From: Dehalococcoidales bacterium
GTDB taxonomy: Bacteria > Chloroflexota > Dehalococcoidia > Dehalococcoidales > RBG-16-60-22
Direction: 5' to 3'
Assembly (NCBI GenBank): GCA_030606585.1
Contig: JAUWGD010000096.1
Location: 1 to 6,509 of the forward strand
DNA length: 6,509 bases
The translations under genes and the position numbers were made by a program. Of the stretch, positions 1 to 5,086 are shown one piece after another. Each line of letters begins with the position of its first letter. Within the stretch, counting starts at the first letter, position 1. The notes under the pieces were generated by a model. It was not told the DNA's origin. It saw nothing but the letters and a program-made list of their open reading frames with translations, and did not search any database.

Positions 1-86
1 TCGGCAACAGCCATTTCGAGAAAAATATTTTCCCGGACTTTCACACGGTTATCATCCCCGATGAATACTTACGAATTTCTCAGTAA
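1..86 (+). CDS. C-terminal end of an unidentified protein (partial)
   Basis: The reading frame starting at base 3 is open from the window edge to a TAA at 84-86. It encodes about 27 residues ending in PDEYLRISQ. Of the three forward frames it looks most like real protein: it is mixed and rich in Phe, Asp and His, whereas frame 1 gives a Ser/Arg/Thr-rich shadow and frame 2 gives a short basic peptide ending at 62-64. The stop lies 26 bases inside tsaE, so the two genes would overlap and tsaE would be translationally coupled to it. I do not recognise the family from so short a tail. Frame 2, ending by an ATGA overlap at the tsaE start, is the main alternative. Confidence 0.4.
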   Translation, partial: GNSHFEKNIFPDFHTVIIPDEYLRISQ

Positions 87-534
87 CAGCCCCGCAGCTA
101 CCTCGGCTCTCGGGAAGAGAATGGGTGAGCGACTCGAAGCCGGCAGCGTCATCGCCCTGACCGGGGAGTTGGGCTGCGGCAAGACGCTGTTGACGCGCGG
201 TATCTGCGACGGATTGGGTGTGCCACTGAGGCAGGTCAACAGCCCGACCTTCGTCCTGGTGAACGAATACCGCGGCAGGCTGCCCGTTTTTCACATGGAC
301 CTGTACCGCCTGGGCACGGAATCGGACGTTGTTGAGCTCGGCATTACCGACTACCTGTCGCGTACGGAGTCCGGAGTAATGATTATCGAGTGGGCGGAGA
401 AAATACCCTCCCTCCTCCCCGACGACCTCCTGAAAGTGGAGTTTGAAATCCTTTCCGTGCGGAAACGGCGTATCAATTTTTCAGCGGACGGCGGCAGGTT
501 CGCCGGGCTGTTTAAGGAGCTGCGGCGGTCATGA
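61..534 (+). CDS. tsaE: tRNA threonylcarbamoyladenosine biosynthesis ATPase TsaE
   Basis: TsaE (YjeE family) is the small cytoplasmic P-loop ATPase that works with TsaB and TsaD in making t6A at position 37 of tRNAs reading ANN codons. The 157 residues match the usual family length of about 150. Visible motifs in order are the Walker A loop GELGCGKT (35-42), the switch-like SPTFVLVNEY (61-70), HMDLYRL (78-84) with the conserved acidic D80, and IIEW (108-111) with the conserved Glu-Trp pair. The ATG at 61 gives the normal N-terminus; the next Met (residue 21) would remove the first strand. No Shine-Dalgarno sequence precedes it, which fits coupling to the overlapping upstream gene. Its stop shares ATGA with the tsaB start. 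Nothing is missing, and the family assignment is secure. Confidence 0.95.
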   Translation: MNTYEFLSNSPAATSALGKRMGERLEAGSVIALTGELGCGKTLLTRGICDGLGVPLRQVNSPTFVLVNEYRGRLPVFHMDLYRLGTESDVVELGITDYLSRTESGVMIIEWAEKIPSLLPDDLLKVEFEILSVRKRRINFSADGGRFAGLFKELRRS

Positions 535-1226
535 TAGTGCTGGGTATAGATACGTCGGATTACGCCAATGCCGTGGGTGTGGTCGATGGCGACAAAGTCC
601 TGGCGGACGCTGCTTACGCGGCTAAGACGGATTCCCTTGAGCAGATTCTCGCCAATATCGAATCCACCCTGCAAAGCGCCGGGCTGGGTCTTAAAGACAT
701 TGAGGGAATCGGGGTGGGGCTGGGGCCAGGCTCCTGGACGGGAATCAGGGTGGGGGTGACGGTGGGTAAAATGCTCGCTTTCAGCACGGGAAAGCCCGTA
801 GCAGGTGTGCCGACGCTGGAAGCTCTAGCATATGCCGCCCGCCGCGAATCTTCACTGATTTGCGCTGTTATCAGTGCCGGTACAAAGGACACTGTCTATG
901 CCGCCCTTTACCGCCCGGAAAGTGGTGTGGTTGGGAGAATCGGAGAGTACTATGTCGGTGATGTTAAAGGATTAACAGCGCTGTTATCCGGGCCTGCCGT
1001 AATGGCGGGCAACGGTGCGCAGGCATATTCACGAATAATCAGACAGGAATCGGGAATGAATATCAAGGCGGTGGAGGCTGCTCCGGGTGGGGCATCGATA
1101 GCCTGCCTGGCGTCGCAGCGACTGGAACGTGGCGAGAAGGACGATGTACTTTCCCTGACGCCCCTGTATTTAAAGGAATCCACGGCTAAGGCATTTGTCA
1201 ACAAATATAAGAGCAGACATACATAA
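531..1226 (+). CDS. tsaB: tRNA threonylcarbamoyladenosine biosynthesis protein TsaB
   Basis: TsaB (YeaZ) is a catalytically inactive paralogue of TsaD. It dimerises with TsaD to form the platform of the t6A synthase and recruits TsaE. The 231 residues open with the ASKHA-fold strand IVLGIDTS (2-9), and the family signature GPGSWTGIRVG is at 65-75 (usually GPGSFTGxRxG). The segment after the first sheet reads TDSLEQIL (33-40); many TsaB proteins have a His-Ser pair here, so this copy is a little divergent. The ATG at 531 overlaps the tsaE stop by four bases, and AAGGAG at 514-519 serves as ribosome binding site inside tsaE. The end is 17 bases before tsaD. The C-terminal half is less conserved in the family and shows no recognisable extra domain; no RimI-type acetyltransferase is fused or follows. 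Confidence 0.93.
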   Translation: MIVLGIDTSDYANAVGVVDGDKVLADAAYAAKTDSLEQILANIESTLQSAGLGLKDIEGIGVGLGPGSWTGIRVGVTVGKMLAFSTGKPVAGVPTLEALAYAARRESSLICAVISAGTKDTVYAALYRPESGVVGRIGEYYVGDVKGLTALLSGPAVMAGNGAQAYSRIIRQESGMNIKAVEAAPGGASIACLASQRLERGEKDDVLSLTPLYLKESTAKAFVNKYKSRHT

Positions 1227-1234
1227 GAGGAAGG
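1226..1234 (+). promoter_or_regulatory. Ribosome binding site supporting the GTG start of tsaD
   Basis: AGAGGAAGG lies nine bases before the GTG at 1244, directly after the tsaB stop. The gene has no suitable ATG near its conserved N-terminus, so this site fixes the GTG start and yields the expected MLVLGIETSCDET beginning. Confidence 0.75.
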
Positions 1235-1243
1235 TTTGTATTC

Positions 1244-2251
1244 GTGTTGGTTTTAGGTATCGAGACTTCATGCGACGAGACATCGGCGGCGCTGGTGGCC
1301 GACGGTAAAGCGATTTTATCCAGTACCATCGCCACGCAGCTCGATTTGCTCAGGAAATACGGCGGCGTCGTGCCGGAGATTGCCGCCCGCCGGCATACCG
1401 AGCTTATCGGCTATGTTATTCAGGAAGCCCTCGATACTGCGGGAAAGACGCTGGATGATATCGAAGCTGTAGCGGTTACCTCGAAGCAGGGGCTTATCGG
1501 CTGCCTGCTGGTCGGCGTGGCCGCGGCCAAGTCCATCAGCTACTCGAAGCAGGTGCCTCTCATCGGTGTGCACCATATCGAGGGGCATATCTTCGCCAAC
1601 CGACTCAGCCATCCGGATTTACCGGTGCCCCATGTCTGCCTGACCGTTTCCGGGGGGCACACCATGCTGCTCTACGTTGAGAACGATTGTCAATACACGC
1701 TGCTGGGCACGACGCTGGACGATGCCGCCGGTGAAGCGTTCGACAAGATAGCGAAATTCCTCGGTCTGGACTTCCCCGGCGGTCCCGTTATCGATAAGCT
1801 TTCCCGGCAGGGAGACCGAAAAGCCTTCAACTTCCCGAGGCCGATGATAAGAAGTAAGACGCTGGATTTCAGTTTCAGCGGACTGAAGACCTCGGTTATT
1901 AATGCTTTCAAGAACAAAGTAGCCCGTAACGAAGCCCTGCCCCTGGCTGATATCGCCGCCAGCTTCCAGGAGGCGGTCGTAGACGTACTCGTCGGCAAGA
2001 CGATGCGTGCCGCTGAGGACCGCGGCGTCACGGCGGTCAGCGTTACCGGTGGTGTCTCCGCCAACAGCCGTTTAAGGCAGGTCTTTGAAGAGACCTGTAA
2101 AAAGAGGGGAATCGACGTGTTCTTTCCGAATCTCTCCCTGTGCACCGATAATGCGGCTATGATTGCCGCCGCCGGATACGCTAGAATGAAGCTGGGGGAG
2201 GTCTCCGATTTACGCCTGAACGTTTCCCCCAATGTCCCTCTGGAGGGATAG
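1244..2251 (+). CDS. tsaD: tRNA N6-adenosine threonylcarbamoyltransferase TsaD
   Basis: TsaD (Gcp/YgjD/Kae1 family) transfers the threonylcarbamoyl group from threonylcarbamoyl-AMP to A37 of tRNA. It acts in the cytoplasm in complex with TsaB and TsaE. The 335 residues are normal length. Motifs in order are GIETSCDETSAA (5-16), the metal-binding HIEGH (H111 and H115), VSGGHT (135-140), GEAFDKIAKFLGL (163-175) with PGGPVID following, FSGLKTSV (211-218), TGGVSANSRLR (268-278) and CTDNAAMIA (300-308) with the third metal ligand D302. One oddity is that the loop normally written GPGLxGxLLVG reads SKQGLIGCLLVG (80-91), so Gly-Pro is replaced by Lys-Gln. The frame is intact and every catalytic residue I can check is present, so I take it as functional. 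The stop TAG at 2249-2251 abuts the tsaC start. Confidence 0.95.
   Translation: MLVLGIETSCDETSAALVADGKAILSSTIATQLDLLRKYGGVVPEIAARRHTELIGYVIQEALDTAGKTLDDIEAVAVTSKQGLIGCLLVGVAAAKSISYSKQVPLIGVHHIEGHIFANRLSHPDLPVPHVCLTVSGGHTMLLYVENDCQYTLLGTTLDDAAGEAFDKIAKFLGLDFPGGPVIDKLSRQGDRKAFNFPRPMIRSKTLDFSFSGLKTSVINAFKNKVARNEALPLADIAASFQEAVVDVLVGKTMRAAEDRGVTAVSVTGGVSANSRLRQVFEETCKKRGIDVFFPNLSLCTDNAAMIAAAGYARMKLGEVSDLRLNVSPNVPLEG
2242..2247 (+). promoter_or_regulatory. Ribosome binding site that sets the tsaC start at 2253
   Basis: GGAGGG lies five bases before the ATG at 2253, within the last codons of tsaD. The upstream in-frame ATG at 2232 has no such site and would add seven residues inside tsaD, so the ATG at 2253 is preferred. 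Confidence 0.7.
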
Positions 2252-2252
2252 T

Positions 2253-2915
2253 ATGGCAGTGAATATAAAAAAGATTGACGCGGCCAGTCCGGACAAAGAG
2301 ATACTGGAACAGGCTGCCCGACTGATAAATAAGGGTGAAGTGGTGGTATGCCCGACCGATACCGGTTACGCGTTCGCCGCCAATGCCCTGGATACCCGCG
2401 CCATAGCCAAGGTTTTCCACCTGAAAGGACGCTCATATTCCAACCCGATTCATATAGCCGTAAGCTCTATCGATGAGGCGGGGAAGTATGCCCTTGTAGA
2501 CGCGACAGCCCGCTTTCTCGCCGGACGTTATCTCCCCGGAGCGCTGACGCTGGTTATGCCCCGGAAGGAAACGGTGCCGTCCATGTTGGTGGCCGGACTG
2601 GATACCATCGGCATACGCATCCCCGATAATCCCGCGATTCTGCGCCTGGCGGAAATGACGGGGCATCCCCTGACCACCACCAGCGCCAATGTCAGCGGCA
2701 GGCCGGGCGCTTACACGGTCGAAGAGGTTGAAGCGCAGCTCGGGGAGAACATCCGGGACGTGCCTCTGATACTGGACCAGGGGCCTGTTAGGGTACGTGA
2801 ATTGTCTACCATAATTGATTTAACGGTCAGTCCGCCCCAGCTTATCCGGCAGGGGCGTATCAGCTGGCTGGAACTCCGTGACGTATTGAAGCGATTTCAG
2901 AATCCTCAAGAATAA
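2253..2915 (+). CDS. tsaC: L-threonylcarbamoyladenylate synthase (TsaC/YrdC domain protein)
   Basis: This enzyme condenses L-threonine, bicarbonate and ATP into threonylcarbamoyl-AMP, the activated donor used by TsaD. The 220 residues form a single YrdC domain; the extra C-terminal Sua5 domain of the longer family members is absent, hence the TsaC-type call. Visible motifs are PTDTGYAF (34-41), K58 with R60 in LKGRSYSNPI (57-66), PGALTLV (95-101), RIPDNP (122-127), TTTSANVSG (141-149) and STIIDL (185-190). These line the ATP and threonine pocket in the family. The ATG at 2253 follows the tsaD stop by one base, with GGAGGG upstream, so translation is coupled. The position directly behind tsaD and ahead of rpiB supports a role in t6A synthesis rather than that of a stray YrdC paralogue. 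An rpiB gene near a YrdC-family gene is also known from Bacillus (ywlC to ywlF). Confidence 0.92.
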   Translation: MAVNIKKIDAASPDKEILEQAARLINKGEVVVCPTDTGYAFAANALDTRAIAKVFHLKGRSYSNPIHIAVSSIDEAGKYALVDATARFLAGRYLPGALTLVMPRKETVPSMLVAGLDTIGIRIPDNPAILRLAEMTGHPLTTTSANVSGRPGAYTVEEVEAQLGENIRDVPLILDQGPVRVRELSTIIDLTVSPPQLIRQGRISWLELRDVLKRFQNPQE

Positions 2916-2942
2916 GGTACACTGGGACAGGAGGTTTTATCT

Positions 2943-3395
2943 ATGCGTATAGCTATCGGCGGCGACCACAGGGCTTGTAAGCTCAAGGAACTCGTCATCA
3001 GGATACTTGAGGAACACGGGTACGGCTATCATGACTTCGGCTGCTATGGTGAAGAAGCGGTTGATTACCCCGATATCGGTGTCAAGGTGGCCGGGGCTGT
3101 CGCCGGCGGAGATTATGACCGGGGCATCCTGATATGCGGGACCGGTATCGGCATGTGCATTACGGCCAATAAGGTGAAAGGGATAAGGGCGGCGCAGTGT
3201 TACAACGCCTTTACGGCAAAACGGGCGCGACAGCACAATGACGCCCAGATTTGCTGCCTGTCGGCGGAACAGGGAAAGGCGCGTGTCCCCTCCATCCTGG
3301 AGGTTTTTCTGACTACCGAGTTCGAGGGTGGCAGGCACGTGGCCAGGCTGAATAAGATTAAGGAAATCGAAGAGAAACAGTATAAATGTGACTGA
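2943..3395 (+). CDS. rpiB: Ribose-5-phosphate isomerase B / RpiB-LacAB family sugar-phosphate isomerase
   Basis: RpiB interconverts ribose 5-phosphate and ribulose 5-phosphate in the non-oxidative pentose phosphate pathway. It is cytoplasmic and usually dimeric. The 150 residues match the family length. Active-site features visible are GGDH (6-9) with D8 and H9, DYPD (41-44), CGTGIGMCITANK (65-77) with the catalytic base C65 and T67, and ARQHNDA (95-101) with H98 for ring opening. FEGGRH (127-132) follows near the C-terminus. The usual GxRVxG loop after HNDA is replaced by LSAEQGKAR (106-114), so this copy is locally divergent. LacAB-like or other sugar-phosphate specificity cannot be excluded. 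AGGAGGT at 2929-2935 sits seven bases before the ATG. The gene is 27 bases after tsaC and probably shares its transcript; it is the last gene before the palindromic repeat. Confidence 0.9.
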   Translation: MRIAIGGDHRACKLKELVIRILEEHGYGYHDFGCYGEEAVDYPDIGVKVAGAVAGGDYDRGILICGTGIGMCITANKVKGIRAAQCYNAFTAKRARQHNDAQICCLSAEQGKARVPSILEVFLTTEFEGGRHVARLNKIKEIEEKQYKCD

Positions 3396-3409
3396 AATTA
3401 TATATTATC

Positions 3410-3507
3410 GTCATTCCCGCAAAGGCGGGAATCCAGTGGTGGGGTAAGGGGGTCTGGATTCTCGGGTCAAGCCTTCAGGCTGAATCAGGCTGAAGCCCGA
3501 GAATGAC
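3410..3507. repeat. Palindromic MITE-like repeat made of two hairpins
   Basis: This 98-base intergenic element has inverted ends GTCATTC (3410-3416) and GAATGAC (3501-3507). The left arm forms a perfect 8-bp hairpin, ATTCCCGC (3413-3420) with GCGGGAAT (3425-3432) and loop AAAG; it has the ATTCCC-N8-GGGAAT form of the dRS3 repeat known in Neisseria and resembles intergenic repeats of many bacteria. The right arm forms a 9-bp stem, ATTCTCGGG (3458-3466) with CCCGAGAAT (3496-3504), and an inner stem, CTTCAG (3473-3478) with CTGAAG (3490-3495). AATCCAG (3430-3436) is mirrored by CTGGATT (3454-3460), so the whole unit folds on itself. It carries no gene and I see no clear target-site duplication. 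Mobility is inferred from form only. Confidence 0.75.
3475..3494. repeat. Tandem 10-base duplication inside the right arm of the palindromic repeat
   Basis: TCAGGCTGAA occurs twice in direct succession (3475-3484 and 3485-3494). It lengthens the loop of the right-arm hairpin relative to the left arm and looks like a local slippage duplication. Confidence 0.7.
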
Positions 3508-3545
3508 ACTATTAATCGACCTCTTATTAGGCGAACTTGTATGAT

Positions 3546-3554
3546 TGATATAAT
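3546..3554 (+). promoter_or_regulatory. Candidate extended -10 promoter for the CoA-transferase gene
   Basis: TGATATAAT contains a perfect TATAAT (3549-3554) preceded by the TGn of an extended -10 element. It lies 20 bases before the ATG at 3575, in an A/T-rich stretch just after the palindromic repeat. No good -35 hexamer is seen at 16 to 18 bases; an extended -10 can work without one. Transcription would start near 3561 and leave a very short leader. Confidence 0.5.
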
Positions 3555-3574
3555 TTCTAAGGTTAAGTAAAAAC

Positions 3575-4921
3575 ATGGATTATCGTGAAGAATATAAACG
3601 CAAGCTGATTTCCGCCGAAGAAGCCGCCGGGCTGGTGAATTCCGGTATGTGGATTGACTACGGGGCTATCTGCGGCTTTCCCTCGCTGATAGACCAGAAG
3701 CTGATAGAACGCGCCGGAGAACTGAAAGAGGTGAAAATCCGCGCGGAGCACTCGCATACCCGGATACCTGAGTTCGACCCCAAGCAGGAGCATTTCATCC
3801 ACAACTCGTGGTTCCTGGGAAAAGTGGAGCGGGAGTACCACAAGAACGGCGCCTGCTCCTACATACCGTTCGGCTTGAGCGAAGGCCCCCGGATGTACCG
3901 CGAGTGGCTTAAGGACGATGTGGACATTACGTTTATCGAAGTCACGCCGATGGATGAAAACGGCAACTTCAATTTCGGCACGGCGGTAACGCGGCAGAAG
4001 GCCGCCTGCGAGGTAGCCAAGACGGTAGTCGTGGAAGTCAATGAACACCAGCCGTGGGTCTACGGCGGCTATGACGAAGTCGTCCACATCTCTCAGGTTG
4101 ACCACGTCGTTGAGAATTACGAGTTTAAAATACCGGAATTCCCGGCGGCGGAAATAACCCCGGAGGACGAGGTTATCGCCGGGTTGCTGGCGGAGCAGAT
4201 AGAAGACGGGGCCACTATCCAGCTTGGTGTGGGCGCCATTCCCAGCGTCGTGGGTAAATTGCTGATACAGCACGGACTGAAAGACCTGGGGATACACAGC
4301 GAGATGTTCAACGACAGCATGATGGAGCTTATCGAGGCGGGAGTGGTCACCGGAAAGAAGAAAAGTGTCAATCCCGGTAAAGCCGTGCACTGTTTCGCCG
4401 CCGGCTCGGAGAAACTTTACAAGTACATGGATAGAAACCCCGCGCTGGCCGGCTTTCCGGTGGATTACACCAACGACCCGTATATCATCGCCCAGAACGA
4501 AAAGCAGATAGCCATCAACAGCAGCCTGCGCTTGGACCTGCGGGGGCAGGTCTGCTCGGAGTCGGTGGGCACCCGCCAGATAAGCGGCACCGGCGGCCAA
4601 CTTGAATTTACCCGGGGCGCCTATATGTCGCCGGGGGGTAAGGCTTTCATCTGCCTCCACGCCGCCCGCCGGAATAAAGACGGCAAACTGGTATCAAATA
4701 TCGTGCCCGTCCTGGAACTGGGGGACATGGTCACCGTGCCCGCATCTGATGTCTCTTATATTGTTACCGAATACGGGATAGTAAATCTCAAGGGTAAAAG
4801 CGTCTGGCAGCGCGCCAAGATGCTGATTTCCATCGCCCACCCCGATTTCCGCGACGAACTGACCGAAGCTGCCCGTAAAGCCAGCTTCATCACCAGGGGG
4901 ACCGCTGACCTGCACTGGTAA
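3575..4921 (+). CDS. Acyl-CoA:carboxylate CoA-transferase (butyryl-CoA:acetate / 4-hydroxybutyrate CoA-transferase family)
   Basis: Enzymes of this family move CoA between a short-chain acyl-CoA and a free acid such as acetate, through a glutamyl-CoA thioester. They work in the cytoplasm, mostly in fermentative metabolism. The 448 residues match the family length. The N-terminal half holds TPMDENGNFNFG (124-135). The CoA-binding loop LGVGAIPSVV is at 217-226. The likely catalytic glutamate is E243 in HSEMFNDS (241-248). The C-terminal signature runs through DLRGQVCSES (321-330), SGTGGQLEF (337-345), VTEYGIVNLKGKS (397-409) and ISIAHPDFRDEL (418-429). The acyl substrate cannot be read from the sequence; butyrate, propionate, 4-hydroxybutyrate and acetate are all possible, and plain acetyl-CoA hydrolase is less likely given the retained glutamate. 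The Shine-Dalgarno is weak (TAAGGT, 3558-3563). The gene has its own candidate promoter and no close partner, so it is probably monocistronic. Confidence 0.9.
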   Translation: MDYREEYKRKLISAEEAAGLVNSGMWIDYGAICGFPSLIDQKLIERAGELKEVKIRAEHSHTRIPEFDPKQEHFIHNSWFLGKVEREYHKNGACSYIPFGLSEGPRMYREWLKDDVDITFIEVTPMDENGNFNFGTAVTRQKAACEVAKTVVVEVNEHQPWVYGGYDEVVHISQVDHVVENYEFKIPEFPAAEITPEDEVIAGLLAEQIEDGATIQLGVGAIPSVVGKLLIQHGLKDLGIHSEMFNDSMMELIEAGVVTGKKKSVNPGKAVHCFAAGSEKLYKYMDRNPALAGFPVDYTNDPYIIAQNEKQIAINSSLRLDLRGQVCSESVGTRQISGTGGQLEFTRGAYMSPGGKAFICLHAARRNKDGKLVSNIVPVLELGDMVTVPASDVSYIVTEYGIVNLKGKSVWQRAKMLISIAHPDFRDELTEAARKASFITRGTADLHW

Positions 4922-4945
4922 TACTTCCCTCTCGCCAGACACCAT

Positions 4946-4955
4946 GTAAATTTAC
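4946..4955. promoter_or_regulatory. Perfect 10-base palindrome upstream of the ilvD promoter (possible operator)
   Basis: GTAAATTTAC is its own reverse complement and lies 12 bases before the -35 hexamer at 4968. The position would suit a regulator site. A palindrome this short in A/T-rich DNA can arise by chance, and I know of no matching regulator. Confidence 0.2.
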
Positions 4956-4967
4956 GCACGTACCAGC

Positions 4968-4997
4968 TTGACAATAAACGGGCTCTCGTGCTATCTT
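4968..4997 (+). promoter_or_regulatory. Candidate sigma-70-type promoter for ilvD
   Basis: A perfect TTGACA -35 (4968-4973) is followed after 18 bases by TATCTT (4992-4997), which matches TATAAT at four of six positions and is preceded by a TGn extended -10 (TGC, 4989-4991). Transcription would start near 5004 and give a leader of roughly 83 bases before the GTG of ilvD. The pair is the best promoter match in the window. Confidence 0.6.
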
Positions 4998-5014
4998 TAG
5001 GTACGGGCATTTAA

Positions 5015-5075
5015 CTAAAAGTTTATTTTCCGGTCCGTCTTAAAAGGCGGCCATTTTTATTAGTAGAACTTTTAG
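5015..5075 (+). promoter_or_regulatory. Structured 5' leader of ilvD (candidate cis-acting RNA element)
   Basis: CTAAAAGTT (5015-5023) is the exact reverse complement of AACTTTTAG (5067-5075), and a T-G pair (5024 with 5066) extends it to 10 pairs. This stem encloses the terminator-like hairpin at 5032-5052. Its last base is the first base of the GAGAGG ribosome binding site. The leader could therefore act at termination, at translation start, or both. No T-box sequence or other riboswitch consensus that I know is present. The structure is read by eye, with no energy calculation. Confidence 0.4.
5032..5061 (+). terminator. Terminator-like hairpin within the ilvD leader (possible attenuator)
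   Basis: CCGTCT (5035-5040) pairs with AGGCGG (5045-5050) across the four-base loop TAAA, with one T-G wobble. GG (5032-5033) can add two pairs with CC (5051-5052) around a bulged T. A T-rich run, TTTTTATT (5054-5061), follows, as in intrinsic terminators. It lies downstream of the candidate ilvD promoter and only 25 bases before the start codon, so it would cut short ilvD transcripts rather than simply end the CoA-transferase message. The stem is short and of moderate strength. Confidence 0.45.
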
Positions 5076-5080
5076 AGAGG
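5075..5080 (+). promoter_or_regulatory. Ribosome binding site supporting the GTG start of ilvD
   Basis: GAGAGG ends six bases before the GTG at 5087. The first in-frame ATG is codon 29, inside the conserved domain, so the GTG is the likely start. Confidence 0.6.
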
Positions 5081-5086
5081 CAAGAA

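Noticed and set aside
2232..2252. ATG at 2232 as the tsaC start, adding seven residues
   Set aside because: It lies inside tsaD without a ribosome binding site, while the ATG at 2253 has GGAGGG at a good distance and gives a normal YrdC N-terminus.
3413..3432. Perfect 8-bp hairpin after rpiB as an intrinsic terminator
   Set aside because: It is followed by CCAGTGGTGG rather than a T-run, and it is part of the larger palindromic repeat. The right-arm hairpin also lacks a T-run.
3541..3570. Nine-codon ATG open frame just before the CoA-transferase
   Set aside because: It spans the -10 element, has no ribosome binding site and has no notable codon content.
3563..4660. Long open frame of 365 codons on the minus strand, and similar ones at 5072-6070 and 1690-2436
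   Set aside because: Each is antisense to a gene with clear family motifs (CoA-transferase, ilvD, tsaD/tsaC). The translations show no recognisable domain and are typical shadows of G+C-rich coding sequence.
4959..5005. CGTACC / GGTACG inverted repeat flanking the ilvD promoter
   Set aside because: It is only six bases per arm with a 35-base gap, which is easily a chance match.
4988..5014. GTG-started eight-codon leader peptide with Leu, Leu and Ile codons before ilvD
   Set aside because: It overlaps the -10 hexamer, so it would lie upstream of the predicted transcription start, and it has no convincing ribosome binding site. It would matter only if ilvD is transcribed from further upstream.
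4922..5086. T-box riboswitch upstream of ilvD
   Set aside because: The region is too short and lacks the conserved T-box sequence (AGGGTGGNACCGCG-like) and a specifier stem.
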